Source: Gemmatimonadota bacterium
GTDB taxonomy: Bacteria; Latescibacterota; UBA2968; GCA-2709665
Direction: 5' to 3'
Assembly: GCA_028874335.1 (NCBI GenBank)
Contig: JAPPJY010000072.1
Coordinates: 1 to 35,180 of the forward strand
DNA: 35,180 nucleotides
Made by a program: the position numbers and the translations under genes. Position 1 is the stretch's first letter. Every line of letters starts with the position of its first letter. Under the pieces are notes generated by a model. That model saw nothing but the letters and a program-made list of their open reading frames with translations, searched no databases and was not told the DNA's origin. Shown piece by piece: positions 15,678-23,811 of the stretch.

Positions 15678-17744
15678 ATGAAACGACGGATCGGTGCGCT
15701 GCTGCCGGCGCTGGCCGCCGTGTGCGTCCTTCTTCAATGTAGCGAACCCGAAAAACCCCCGCCGTCCAGGTATACTGGCGACCTTTCCGAGTTGGTTTCG
15801 AGAGGCAGACTGAGGGCGATCGTCCCTCTCGAGGCGGTCGAATATATGCCTCGTCATGGAGAGCAGGTGACGCTCTCCTACGACGTCGCCCGGGAGCTTG
15901 CGGAGGCGTTCAAGCTGCAGCCCGTGCTCGTCGAGGTGGGAGACTTTTCCAAGATGATGGTGAAATTGATGGAAGGCGAGGGCGACATAGCGGTGGCAAG
16001 CCTGACCATTACGCCTGAACGCCAGAAACGTGCCGCATTCTCTGTCCCGTACATGTACGTGGATGAATACCTGGTTACGAGGTCCAACGGCAGGATGCCC
16101 GAGAACATCGAAGACCTTGCGGGTATGGAAATCAGCGTGCGCCGTTCCAGCTCTTATTATCAGACGCTCATCGACCTCAGGCGACAGATACCGTCCCTGC
16201 GAATCCGGACCGTACCGGAAACCCTGAACATTGAGTCCTTGCTCGATGGCGTCGCTCGAGGCGAATACGATGCAACCGTGTCCGACTCACATCTCTGGCA
16301 TGCCCTTGCGAGCTACCACGACAATCTGGCGACGCCGCTCGTGCTGGCCGAAGACCGCCCGATCGCCGTGATGATGAGGCCGGACGATACCGAGCTCAAG
16401 ACCAGGGTGGACGAGTACCTGCTGGCCCGGCACTTCACGCGGTTGCGCCAGCGCGAATTCACGGACGATCTTCCCGGCCTGATCGAGCGCGGCCGCCTGC
16501 GCATGATTACGCGCAACAACGCGATGACCTATTTCATCCACCGGGGCCTGCAGGTCGGATTCGAGTACGAACTGATGAAAAAGTTCGCATCGGAACACGG
16601 CCTGCGCCTCGAGGTCGTTATCCCGAATTCTCATGCTGAGCTGTTGTCCTATTTGAACGACGGCAAGGGAGACGTGGTGGCCGCGGCGATGACCATAACT
16701 CCGGAACGGTTGGCGGAGGCGGATTTTACGCGGCCGTATAACGAAGTGGAGGAAGTCGTCGTCGCACGTGAGGACGACGATTCGATCGAGTCAATCCGGG
16801 ACCTGGCGGGCAGGACTTTCCACGTGCGCGGGAGTTCTTCTTTCTACACGACGTTGACGGCGTTGCAGGATTCCGTGGATGACCTCCGGATCGTCAGACT
16901 ACCGGAAGACGTCGAGACCGAAGAGATCATGGTGGGGGTCGAGTCCGGCCTGTACGACCTGACACTGGTCGATTCCAACCTGTACGACGTTGAGCGCACC
17001 TACGGTTTAAAACTGAAAGACGCCCTCAGCATCAAGTCCACGACGCTCGGCTGGGCGGTCCGCAGGGACAATCCGGCCCTGCTGGGATCGCTGAACGAGT
17101 ACATCCGGCGCGAAAAAGGCGGTCTCTACTTCAACATGATGAAGAAACGGTATTTCGAGAACCCCCGACGGATTGCGAGAGCAAAGGACTCAACGCGGGT
17201 CGGCATCAGCGGACAGTTGTCGCCTTACGATGATCTTGTGAAAAAGTACGCGCAGCGATACAATCAGGACTGGCGCCTGATTACCGCACAGATGTACCAG
17301 GAATCGAAATTCGATCCCGATGCCGTCAGCTGGGTGGGCGCAATAGGATTGATGCAGGTGATGCCGAAAACCGGGCTCCAACTCGGTTTCGAAAACCTGG
17401 AGGACCCGAACGAGGGTATCCATGCCGGAACGAAGTACTTGCATCAGCTGATCCAGCGATTCGACCTGGAGATTCCAATGCAGTCTCGGATTCACTTTGC
17501 ACTGGCGTCCTATAACGTCGGTTACGGACATCTCCTGGATGCCCGCCGCCTGGCGCGCGAAAAGGGATGGGACGCCAACCGCTGGTTCGGCAATGTGGAG
17601 CATGCAATGCGCCTGCTTTCGCAACCGGCCTATTACGAGCGGGCGCGTTTCGGGTACTGCCGCGGCGGCCAGCCCGTCTATTACGTCGAGAAGATACAGA
17701 GTTTGTACGACGCTTACGTGGAGGTGCTGGACACCGCACAATGA
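15678..17744 (+). CDS. mltF: MltF-like lytic transglycosylase with two tandem solute-binding domains
   Basis: Residues about 520-660 are a transglycosylase (SLT) domain with catalytic Glu542 in YQESKFD, GLMQVMP (557-563) and ASYNVG. Such enzymes cleave peptidoglycan between MurNAc and GlcNAc, forming 1,6-anhydro ends. Unlike usual MltF proteins of about 500 residues with one SBP_bac_3 domain, this 688-residue protein has two. RGRLR at 42-46 recurs at 271-275, GEGDIAVASLTITPER at 99-114 recurs as GKGDVVAAAMTITPER at 329-344, and SSSYYQTL recurs as SSSFYTTL, a spacing of about 229 residues. The N-terminus is a signal sequence ending LLQC21, so it is a probable lipoprotein, although Gln before the Cys is unusual. 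ATG 15678 has CTGGAG upstream. The gene probably acts at the outer membrane facing the periplasm. Confidence 0.9.
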   Translation: MKRRIGALLPALAAVCVLLQCSEPEKPPPSRYTGDLSELVSRGRLRAIVPLEAVEYMPRHGEQVTLSYDVARELAEAFKLQPVLVEVGDFSKMMVKLMEGEGDIAVASLTITPERQKRAAFSVPYMYVDEYLVTRSNGRMPENIEDLAGMEISVRRSSSYYQTLIDLRRQIPSLRIRTVPETLNIESLLDGVARGEYDATVSDSHLWHALASYHDNLATPLVLAEDRPIAVMMRPDDTELKTRVDEYLLARHFTRLRQREFTDDLPGLIERGRLRMITRNNAMTYFIHRGLQVGFEYELMKKFASEHGLRLEVVIPNSHAELLSYLNDGKGDVVAAAMTITPERLAEADFTRPYNEVEEVVVAREDDDSIESIRDLAGRTFHVRGSSSFYTTLTALQDSVDDLRIVRLPEDVETEEIMVGVESGLYDLTLVDSNLYDVERTYGLKLKDALSIKSTTLGWAVRRDNPALLGSLNEYIRREKGGLYFNMMKKRYFENPRRIARAKDSTRVGISGQLSPYDDLVKKYAQRYNQDWRLITAQMYQESKFDPDAVSWVGAIGLMQVMPKTGLQLGFENLEDPNEGIHAGTKYLHQLIQRFDLEIPMQSRIHFALASYNVGYGHLLDARRLAREKGWDANRWFGNVEHAMRLLSQPAYYERARFGYCRGGQPVYYVEKIQSLYDAYVEVLDTAQ

Positions 17745-17823
17745 ACGGGAAGCGCAGACCACAGCCGACGTTGGAGCGGGTTGAATTGCACGAAGATCCC
17801 GGCTTATGAGAGAAGGGTACAAT

Positions 17824-18588
17824 GTGAATGAATATCACCGCGCGAACCGTGCCCGCTGGAACCTTGGGGCCGAAGCGTGGGCTGCCATGCACGACCGGCG
17901 AGGAACATGGCGAATTGCTCACAGACAGCCCGAGCATGTCTTCCTGCCGCAAGAGATGGATCTGATTGGGGATGCGGAAAGAAAGGACGTCTGCGTGCTG
18001 GGCAGCGGCGACAACCTGGCAGTCTTCGCGTTCGCCGGTATGGGCGCAAGGGTCACGTCCGTCGACATTTCGGTGGAACAACTGGCGGTGGCGGAACGGC
18101 GTGCCCGCGAACTGGATCTCGATATCGAATTCGTCGAGTCGGACGTTGCTGACCTTGGATGTCTGGAAGACGCCAGCTTCGATATGGTGTACACGGGAGG
18201 GCACGTGGCCGTCTGGGTTTCCGATCTCGGGGCGTATTATCGCGAAGCCATCCGCATTCTACTCCGGAGGGGTCTGTTTCTCGTCAACGAGTACCATCCG
18301 ATTCGACGGATCTGGAAGAATCGGGCTACGTCGCTGGAAGTCGGATTCAGCTACTTTGACAACGGCCCGCATGAGTACCGCGCCTCTGAGGACGTGCTTG
18401 AAAAAGCGTCTGGTGAAGTGAAGCAGTACGAATTTCACTGGACGGTTTCAGAGTATCTCAGGGCCGTCATCGAGCAGGGCGTCGATCTGATCAGGTTCGA
18501 GGAAATCGGTGATGAGTCCGAGGGATGGGAGGCGGCGCCGCTTCAGGGCCTGCCCCAAATGCTCTTGATCGCGGGGAGAAAAGTCTGA
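17824..18588 (+). CDS. class I SAM-dependent methyltransferase
   Basis: From the GTG at 17824 the product has 254 residues and starts MNEYHRANRARWN, the usual beginning of this methyltransferase group. Motif I is VLGSGDNLAVFAFAGMGA, the acidic strand-2 residue is in TSVDIS, and FDMVYTGGHVAVWV takes the motif IV place. Motif I has SGDN where most have GCG, so cofactor contacts may differ slightly. The substrate is unknown. AGAAGGG lies seven bases before the GTG; an ATG at 17806 gives six more residues but lacks a ribosome-binding site. The phosphatase gene follows 18 bases after the stop, so the two are probably co-transcribed. Confidence 0.8.
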   Translation: MNEYHRANRARWNLGAEAWAAMHDRRGTWRIAHRQPEHVFLPQEMDLIGDAERKDVCVLGSGDNLAVFAFAGMGARVTSVDISVEQLAVAERRARELDLDIEFVESDVADLGCLEDASFDMVYTGGHVAVWVSDLGAYYREAIRILLRRGLFLVNEYHPIRRIWKNRATSLEVGFSYFDNGPHEYRASEDVLEKASGEVKQYEFHWTVSEYLRAVIEQGVDLIRFEEIGDESEGWEAAPLQGLPQMLLIAGRKV

Positions 18589-18606
18589 ACCAGAGGTATA
18601 TTCCAA

Positions 18607-19131
18607 ATGACGACATTCCGTCTCATCCGGCACGGGGAACCGGAATGGAGCCTGGCAGCCGGCGGCAATCTGAAAGACGTGGGCGACGGCTGGGCGGTAC
18701 ATGTCGTTCCGCTTACCCAAACCGGCATCCGCCAGATTGCAGAAGCCTCGGAACCTTGCGAAGCTGAAGATTATCAACTGGTTATTTCGTCGCCGATGAC
18801 ACGCGCGTTGCAATCCGCAAACGTCATCAGCCGGATTCTCGACCTGGACCTTCGCGTCGAGTTCGATCTGCACGAATGGGTATGCGCGTGGCGACCTTCG
18901 CTTGAACTCGTCGATAAAACCGTAGCTGAGATGCTGTCGCTCGGAGGCGAATGGCCGTCCGGAGAGACGAGAGACTGGGAGCCTCTATCCGGTGTCCGCA
19001 CGAGAGTCAGTCGTGTTCTGGATCGGTACCGCGATTTCGAGCGCATAATTGTGGTCTGTCACGAAACCGTGATTTTCTCGCTCACGGGAAAGTGGGTGGG
19101 ACACGCCGAATCGGTAACGTTGGAAAGATAG
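18607..19131 (+). CDS. histidine phosphatase (phosphoglycerate mutase-like) family protein
   Basis: The 174-residue product opens with LIRHGEPEW, the RHG motif whose His9 is phosphorylated during catalysis. SSPMTRALQSA supplies the second Arg, and VVCHETVIFSLTG near residue 150 supplies the second active-site His. It should hydrolyse a phosphomonoester or transfer phosphate; substrates of such small members range from sugar phosphates to SixA-like phosphohistidine. There is no signal peptide. It follows the methyltransferase by 18 bases and ends shortly before a hairpin terminator at 19172-19206, which closes the transcription unit. Confidence 0.85.
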   Translation: MTTFRLIRHGEPEWSLAAGGNLKDVGDGWAVHVVPLTQTGIRQIAEASEPCEAEDYQLVISSPMTRALQSANVISRILDLDLRVEFDLHEWVCAWRPSLELVDKTVAEMLSLGGEWPSGETRDWEPLSGVRTRVSRVLDRYRDFERIIVVCHETVIFSLTGKWVGHAESVTLER

Positions 19132-19171
19132 CCGCCTTCGCCCGCGATTCTATCTTATCCCACAGGAAATA

Positions 19172-19206
19172 GCCCAGGGATCTCGCCTTCGCCCTGGGCA
19201 GTTATT
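19172..19206 (+). terminator. intrinsic terminator after histidine phosphatase gene
   Basis: GCCCAGGG (19172-19179) pairs exactly with CCCTGGGC (19192-19199) around a 12-base loop, followed by the T-rich GTTATTTTGT. It lies 40 bases after the stop codon. Confidence 0.65.
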
Positions 19207-19235
19207 TTGTCAATAATGAAACCTGCTGCGATTAT
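19207..19235 (+). promoter_or_regulatory. candidate sigma-70-type promoter for Cys-rich miniprotein
   Basis: TTGTCA (19207-19212) and GATTAT (19230-19235) are separated by 17 bases, close to the -35 and -10 consensus. The gene starts 32 bases further on with a strong GGGAGG site. The -35 box is next to the preceding terminator. Confidence 0.45.
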
Positions 19236-19266
19236 CAGTGTCTTATAGGTAAAAGGGAGGTTTCCA

Positions 19267-19482
19267 ATGATTCCTCAATTCAAATGGTATTGCTGCCAGC
19301 ATTTGCTTCGGATTGTTTGTATGGATTGTCGCTTCGCAAACAAAAAAACACACATTTTTCATAAGTGTCGAGACAAGCTGTATAAGTCGGACCGGATCTG
19401 TATGAACTGTGAGAAGGGAAACTGCGCGAACCCAAGGCGCAGACACGGGGAACCGATGGTGATACGGCGGAGTTACGCATAG
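19267..19482 (+). CDS. Cys-rich miniprotein, probable zinc-binding
   Basis: This 71-residue basic protein is not recognised. It has eight cysteines: C9, C10, C18, C21, C34, C45, C48 and C53, including C-M-D-C and C-M-N-C pairs plus H12, H29 and H32, a pattern that suggests one or two zinc sites or an RNA/DNA-binding ribbon. The tail ANPRRRHGEPMVIRRSYA is strongly basic. The case for a real gene is good: GGGAGG sits six bases before the ATG, a plausible promoter lies at 19207-19235, and a strong intrinsic terminator follows at 19514-19558. It thus forms its own transcription unit. Lys and Asn codons are AT-rich, unlike the GC-rich neighbours, which hints at separate origin. Confidence 0.65.
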   Translation: MIPQFKWYCCQHLLRIVCMDCRFANKKTHIFHKCRDKLYKSDRICMNCEKGNCANPRRRHGEPMVIRRSYA

Positions 19483-19513
19483 AACAAGCCCCGTGCTCCC
19501 ATGGGCTGAACCG

Positions 19514-19558
19514 AAAGAACCACCTGCCTCCGAACGAAACGGGTGGTTCTTTTCTTTT
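19514..19558 (+). terminator. strong intrinsic terminator
   Basis: AAAGAACCACC pairs with GGTGGTTCTTT around a loop of about 20 bases and runs into TTTTCTTTT. It lies 32 bases after the stop of the Cys-rich miniprotein. The A-run on the other side means it could also work for transcription from the right. Confidence 0.8.
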
Positions 19559-19706
19559 GCGATTCCTTGGGATACTCACGTGGATTGCGAACGCGCCTTT
19601 AACGAGCCAGTCCTGGAAATGCCCGGAGCGGTTCCCTAGCGTGGCTTCGCTTTGCTCAACCGCAACCAAACAGATGGAAGTCAATGCGCGAGCCCATTTG
19701 ACGGTC

Positions 19707-19805
19707 CAATCACTCCTCCCTTGAGGGGGAGTCGCAAAGGCCGAGCCGGTCCCCTGAGCCTGTCGAAGGGTCGGCGACGGCTGATGCGGTGGGGGGATTT
19801 CAACG
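19707..19805. repeat. dispersed repeat, continuous 99-bp copy
   Basis: Read on the - strand it matches 3653-3710 followed directly by 3891-3943. Recognisable parts are CACTCCTCCCTTGAGGGGGA, CCCTGAGCCTGTCGAAGGG and CGACGGCTGATGCGGTGG. It carries no coding sequence. Confidence 0.75.
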
Positions 19806-19807
19806 CC

Positions 19808-20023
19808 TTACCGTATACAAGCAGCAGGAATAAACATGTACGCATCTTGCGTCGAAGTCATACTGTAAGAATCGAATCCATGGACCACGCCTTCTGCGAA
19901 GCCGTTGTCGGGAACAGGTTCCCTGCGCTTCCGAACCATCGTGGTGGCTGTGCGGAAGTCTTCTTCCGCTTTATAGACCCACGCATTTATTTCACCCGGG
20001 TGATTTATAGAGAGTGCGTCCAA
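19808..20023 (-). pseudogene. truncated HEPN-domain protein (toxin remnant)
   Basis: The first part, INAWVYKAEEDFRTATTMVR, is the beginning of a HEPN domain as found in MNT/HEPN pairs, where the HEPN protein is the RNase-type toxin or partner. After PVPDN the next conserved block (normally a cysteine-phenylalanine-His then QQAxEKxLKA) is missing and the frame reads unrelated sequence to a stop at 19808. The dispersed repeat ends at 19805, so a rearrangement probably removed the C-terminal two thirds, including the catalytic R-x4-6-H motif. The frame starts at TTG 20023 and overlaps the end of the MNT gene by 32 bases, typical of these coupled pairs. Confidence 0.6.
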
Positions 20024-20330
20024 GCTTTAAAATTTCCTCGAGGAATGGATCGAAGCCTCGCATGCGGGTCCGGATTTCTTCTGGTGTACGTACGACAATA
20101 TCCATTGCGACGTATCTGGGGCGACAGATGTCGGCGATCGCGGCACTTCGCTCTGTCGGACGTAAATCTGACTCCATAATGACCAGCAGATCCAGATCAC
20201 TGTCCTCCTTCGGCGCACCATATGCATGAGAGCCAAATAGGATGATTTGATCCGGATGAAAGTGATCGACGATTTTATTGGCGATCTCATCCAGGAGCGG
20301 TTCTGTTATTTTACGCATTTTCGCATTCAT
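19992..20330 (-). CDS. minimal nucleotidyltransferase (MNT) antitoxin-like protein
   Basis: The 112-residue product has the polymerase-beta-type signature FGSHAYGAPKEDSDLDLLV (about 33-51): Gly-Ser, then Asp-x-Asp for metal binding, with a third Asp in AMDIVV (about 77). MNT proteins pair with HEPN toxins and in known cases inactivate them by AMPylation, as MntA does to HepT. Here the HEPN partner just downstream is truncated, so the protein may be a relic or may act on the second HEPN at 30930. The ATG start is weakly supported; MNAKM and MRK are both possible. The next gene upstream is 260 bases away. Confidence 0.85.
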   Translation of the reverse strand: MNAKMRKITEPLLDEIANKIVDHFHPDQIILFGSHAYGAPKEDSDLDLLVIMESDLRPTERSAAIADICRPRYVAMDIVVRTPEEIRTRMRGFDPFLEEILKLGRTLYKSPG

Positions 20331-20590
20331 ACACTTTGGGATTACTACACTGATGTCCAGGGTAACTTAATCCGGTAAACAATCGACGTCACATTTAGTG
20401 CAAGATACAAAATGCCATGACTGATCGCAAATCACACCTGAGATACGTATATTATCTGCGACATCCATAGCGATATGAAGGATATGCCATCTTTGATCGG
20501 ATACCGATCGAATAGCCAGCTTGACCTGGGAGCAAGGGGAGACTGGACGCCGGATTCTTTCCAGTCACGGAGCCGGAGCAAGCGGCTTCA

Positions 20591-21304
20591 TTACCCATGT
20601 CTTCGAGGTACGTTGCCGTCGTAGGGCCGTTCGCCGCGTACGAGCATGCGGTGTGGATTCTCCATGTCGGAGATTTCGTCAACGCTGTGGTAGCCCATGG
20701 TCATACTCATCCGGGTGCCGTCCGTTCTGTTCTGCCCGACGCCGTGCATGATCATGCTGTCAATGACGAGCATGCCGCCTTCGGGCATTGGCGCGGGCAG
20801 GGCCTGGTCCAGGAGATCCAGGGTCCATGATTCGTCGTACAGACGGCCGCCGACGCCCGGGAAATGGTGGGACCCGGGCACGACCAGCGTGCATCCGTTT
20901 TCGACGGTTGTTTCCTCCAGATAGAAGATAACCGTGACGATCGTCCTGGACCACTGCCTGACGTCGCGGTGCATTCGCTCCGGCCGGTCCTCGGAGGCCA
21001 GTCGGAGCGTGGCATGGTTGTGCCGATTCTTAATAAGTTCGATGTTGGGGCCCAGAAGGGATTCCAGGGGATCCAGGACCAGGGGACATGTGGCGGTTTC
21101 GAGGAAAACAGGTTCTCTGGAGACGACGCCCGAGAGCCGTATGATCCGCCCTTCGCGGTCTCGCACGGCCGGTTCGACCTCCTCGCGAATATTCCTCCAG
21201 ATCGCCTCTCGGAGTTTTTCAACCTGCTCCTCAGGAAGCCGGTCTTTCAATTTGAGGAATCCGTTGTGGCGAAACAGGTGGACCTGTTCTGATGTGAGTG
21301 ACAT
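20591..21304 (-). CDS. phytanoyl-CoA dioxygenase (PhyH) family protein
   Basis: The 237-residue protein has the family opening (LTSEQVHLFRHNGFLKLKD), the iron ligands His112 and Asp114 in MHRDVRQW, distal His187 in IMHGVGQN and Arg198 in DGTRMSMTMGYH for 2-oxoglutarate. VVPGSHH (141-147) is also characteristic. It is a probable Fe(II)/2-oxoglutarate oxygenase of unknown substrate and is only distantly similar to the one at 5216. AGGA lies eight bases before the ATG. It is separated from the upstream oxidoreductase gene by 220 bases of repeats, so it is probably transcribed alone. Confidence 0.88.
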   Translation of the reverse strand: MSLTSEQVHLFRHNGFLKLKDRLPEEQVEKLREAIWRNIREEVEPAVRDREGRIIRLSGVVSREPVFLETATCPLVLDPLESLLGPNIELIKNRHNHATLRLASEDRPERMHRDVRQWSRTIVTVIFYLEETTVENGCTLVVPGSHHFPGVGGRLYDESWTLDLLDQALPAPMPEGGMLVIDSMIMHGVGQNRTDGTRMSMTMGYHSVDEISDMENPHRMLVRGERPYDGNVPRRHG

Positions 21305-21526
21305 AAAAAACGTCCTGATCGGGATAAATTAAGGGAAGCCATCAGGTATCAGCGTTCAGCCGTCAGCCAAAAGCGTCTTATGCCAAGGTCTGGCGATGGT
21401 AATCGCCGATATCACAACCGCCATGTGGGCAACCACAAGGATTGCCCCTACAAGCGCTTCTTTATCATACCTATGGCGTCATCCCGCCTTTCTTCCTTTT
21501 TCCTTCTTCCTTCCTCCTTCTTCCTT
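21305..21526. repeat. repeat-filled spacer
   Basis: The spacer holds CAGCGTTCAGCCGTCAGCC (inverse of the GCTGACGGCTGA repeat end), a hairpin GGGCAA...TTGCCC at 21427-21447 that recalls the GGGCAACCACAAGG repeat common in several genomes, and the inverted GA-rich repeat (21484-21526) that abuts the stop codon of the oxidoreductase gene. No gene is present. Confidence 0.55.
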
Positions 21527-22828
21527 CTACGCTTCATCAACCGTCACCGCCACCCGATGCATCGAGTTGTTGAGATATCCCCGCGGATTCCACGCGATCG
21601 CGTGCGGCTGGCGTACCCCGTGCGAGTCGGTCGCCCTGGCCCAGACCTCGTAATATCCCGCCTGAGGAAACGTGACTCTGGCCCGCCAGTTCTGCCAGGC
21701 GTACGCGTTTAACGGTTCATCCAGCATTGCCTTCATCCACGTCGCGCCGAAGTCGATCGAAAGATGCACGGAGTTCACCCGCAGGTCGCCGGCCCACGCG
21801 TGGCCGCGGACGGCCAGCGACCTGCCGTCCGTTCTATGCCCGTCGGCCGGACTCGTGATCAGAGACTTCACCGGCATGCTGTGGATGATTTCGAAGTCCT
21901 TTTCGTCCACCTGCTCGCCGGGTGAGATCGGACGATTGGGAACACGATAGGAGGTACCGGTCATTTTGGGGCCGTCGTGGACCTGATCCCGCAGCCGGAT
22001 ACGGGTCAGCCACTTCTGCGAGCAGGACCCGGGCCACCCCGGCACGATCAGCCGCAGCGGGGCGCCGTTCATCGGGTGGATGGGTTTTCCGTTCTGCGCG
22101 AAGGCGATGAGATTGTGTTCGTCCATGGCCTTCGCGATCGGCACGCCCCGGGACAGGGACAACTTGCCTGGCTCCCCGGAGAGGTGGGTGTCGGCGCCTT
22201 CGTGTGCGGTGTAGACGACGTTCGTCTTGATGCCAGCGGACCTCAGTACGTCGGCGAACCGCACGCCCGTCCATTCCGAGCAGCCAACGGCGCCGTAGGT
22301 CCACGGGTCTCCCTTCGCGGGCGGATCGAAGAACGCGCGGCCGTTGCCGCCGCATTCCAGCACCAGCGCGCGGCTGATCACCTCGAACCGGTCTCTGAGG
22401 TCGTCGATGCACAGCGTCATCGGCCTGTCCACCAGACCGTCGATGGTCAGCTTCCATGCGGCCGCATCCGTGTTTTCCGGGGGAACGCCATTATTCCGGA
22501 TAAAATGCCGTTCCGTCGGCGTTATGGCGTCATCCAGCAGGTGGGCAGGTGTTTCCGCATTCAGAGGGCGTTCGTTGATCAAGACGAGGCCGTCTTTACC
22601 GCGAATGATCCTTTCACCGGCGAGTACGGAAGGGATGAAGTGGGCCGGCATGTAGCGTTGAAAGGGGATTGTCGAGCCGACCATGGCCCCCATCACAGCC
22701 AGTCCCGCACCCTTCAGGAATCCCCGCCTGTCGGAACAGGACTCGCGGCCGAAGAGGAGCCTGTCGGCCTTGTCCGGATCGCGTCGGTAGAGTTCGAACA
22801 CACCCGGACAATCGGTATCCTTTTTCAT
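21527..22828 (-). CDS. Tat-exported sulfite-oxidase-family molybdopterin enzyme
   Basis: The 433-residue protein begins with a hydrophilic N-terminus, then SDRRGFLKGAG (32-42), a twin-arginine signal followed by a hydrophobic stretch, so it should be exported folded to the periplasm. Residues about 120-300 match the oxidoreductase molybdopterin-binding domain, with the molybdenum-ligand Cys159 in VLECGGNGRAF and GAPLRLIVPGWPG; residues about 330-430 match the Mo-co dimerisation domain. SoxC/SorA-type enzymes oxidise sulfite to sulfate; a different substrate is possible. No cytochrome partner is adjacent. The start ATG 22828 has GAGGA six bases upstream; a longer frame to 22918 lacks support. 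Sulfite could arise from sulfonate catabolism, but nothing nearby proves that. Confidence 0.88.
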   Translation of the reverse strand: MKKDTDCPGVFELYRRDPDKADRLLFGRESCSDRRGFLKGAGLAVMGAMVGSTIPFQRYMPAHFIPSVLAGERIIRGKDGLVLINERPLNAETPAHLLDDAITPTERHFIRNNGVPPENTDAAAWKLTIDGLVDRPMTLCIDDLRDRFEVISRALVLECGGNGRAFFDPPAKGDPWTYGAVGCSEWTGVRFADVLRSAGIKTNVVYTAHEGADTHLSGEPGKLSLSRGVPIAKAMDEHNLIAFAQNGKPIHPMNGAPLRLIVPGWPGSCSQKWLTRIRLRDQVHDGPKMTGTSYRVPNRPISPGEQVDEKDFEIIHSMPVKSLITSPADGHRTDGRSLAVRGHAWAGDLRVNSVHLSIDFGATWMKAMLDEPLNAYAWQNWRARVTFPQAGYYEVWARATDSHGVRQPHAIAWNPRGYLNNSMHRVAVTVDEA

Positions 22829-22914
22829 CGTCTGTCCTCGTCCTGCTGCATGCGTGCAAACCAACGTGGTCCGTAAGGTCGCCTGGGCGTGTATTCGGTT
22901 CCGGATGGTCCGGT

Positions 22915-23811
22915 TCAATTTCCGAATAACCGCCTGGCATTGAGTGTCAGCGTCCAGAGACGGGCGCCGGCGAACGAGTTGTGACTGGAGAAATCGGGGT
23001 CGATACTGTGCATTGGATGAATCTCGTACTCCCCCCGGACGTCCACGCCGCCGGTCAGGGAATATGTAAGATTCAATCCCAGCATCGTCCTGCCGCCGAC
23101 CGGATATTCCGCGCCCGCGTGAAAGTTCACGATAAGAACCACGTCGCCGAGGTCGCCTTCCTGCCGGCCGTTGTAGAACGATAGCGGAGGATCGTATACC
23201 TGGCCGCTGGCGGACGTCTCCGTATGGTTGTCGGAGTAGTGCGTTCCGGTCATCGCTACGTACGCCGCCCCCAGCCCAACGCCGACGTAGGGTGAAATAA
23301 CGCGTTGACCGCCAGGAAGATCGTAGTACGCGTGGAGCGAAAGCGAGCGTACGACTAGATCGTCGATCGAAGACCGGGTGTTGGAGTCGATCGTTCCGCC
23401 TTCACGGTCTTCCATGGGCATGCCATCGAAATTGGTGACGCTTTGAAAGATCTGGTCGATGCCATTCTTTCGCTGCGATATCGCAAGTTCCACGCGCTTG
23501 CGATCAAGGATGCGTCCGATCGAGACCTGGAACGCGTGTCCCGAGGCGCCTTCGTTGATGTACCGCCACCGGTACCCCGAGATCGTGGGAATGGGATCCA
23601 GATCGAAACATGCGTCCGTCGGATAGCAGAACGTGTCCCGATTCCAGCCTTCCTGATCGATGTCGTTCGCTCGATTCAATCCCAGCGTCGCGCCGGCGTA
23701 CCACCCGGAGCGCGGATTTTCGGGGGGCTCTGATTGCGACCCCGCGATGGAATTCTGACAGATTGACTGTAACGCGACGGCGGCGGAAAAGACCAACAGC
23801 GCAAAACGCAT
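22915..23811 (-). CDS. outer-membrane beta-barrel protein
   Basis: This 298-residue protein starts with a cleavable signal peptide (MRFALLVFSAAVALQSICQ, cleavage probably after SIAG). It continues with GWYAGATLGLNRAN, the usual first strand of small porin-like barrels, and many alternating amphipathic strands such as YVGVGLGAAYVAM and FHAGAEYPV. The final strand LWTLTLNARRLFGN ends in Asn, not the commoner Phe. No specific family is recognised; OmpA/OmpW-like folds fit. ATG 23811 has GAGGG six bases upstream, and a promoter candidate lies at 23900-23929. Two cysteines near residue 65-71 may form a disulfide. It ends 86 bases before the Tat oxidoreductase start, so the two may be co-transcribed. 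Confidence 0.75.
   Translation of the reverse strand: MRFALLVFSAAVALQSICQNSIAGSQSEPPENPRSGWYAGATLGLNRANDIDQEGWNRDTFCYPTDACFDLDPIPTISGYRWRYINEGASGHAFQVSIGRILDRKRVELAISQRKNGIDQIFQSVTNFDGMPMEDREGGTIDSNTRSSIDDLVVRSLSLHAYYDLPGGQRVISPYVGVGLGAAYVAMTGTHYSDNHTETSASGQVYDPPLSFYNGRQEGDLGDVVLIVNFHAGAEYPVGGRTMLGLNLTYSLTGGVDVRGEYEIHPMHSIDPDFSSHNSFAGARLWTLTLNARRLFGN

Larger units (their letters stand above)
19483..19807. other. intergenic with terminator and dispersed repeat
   Basis: No gene. Contents are the terminator at 19514-19558, about 140 bases of unique sequence, and a continuous copy of the dispersed repeat (19707-19805) that ends where the truncated HEPN reading frame stops. Confidence 0.55.

Noticed and set aside
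2975..19482. Integron cassette array
   Set aside because: The run of small same-strand genes suggested it, but I find no attC-like GTTRRRY-bounded palindromes at regular gene boundaries, no integrase, and spacers differ in type.
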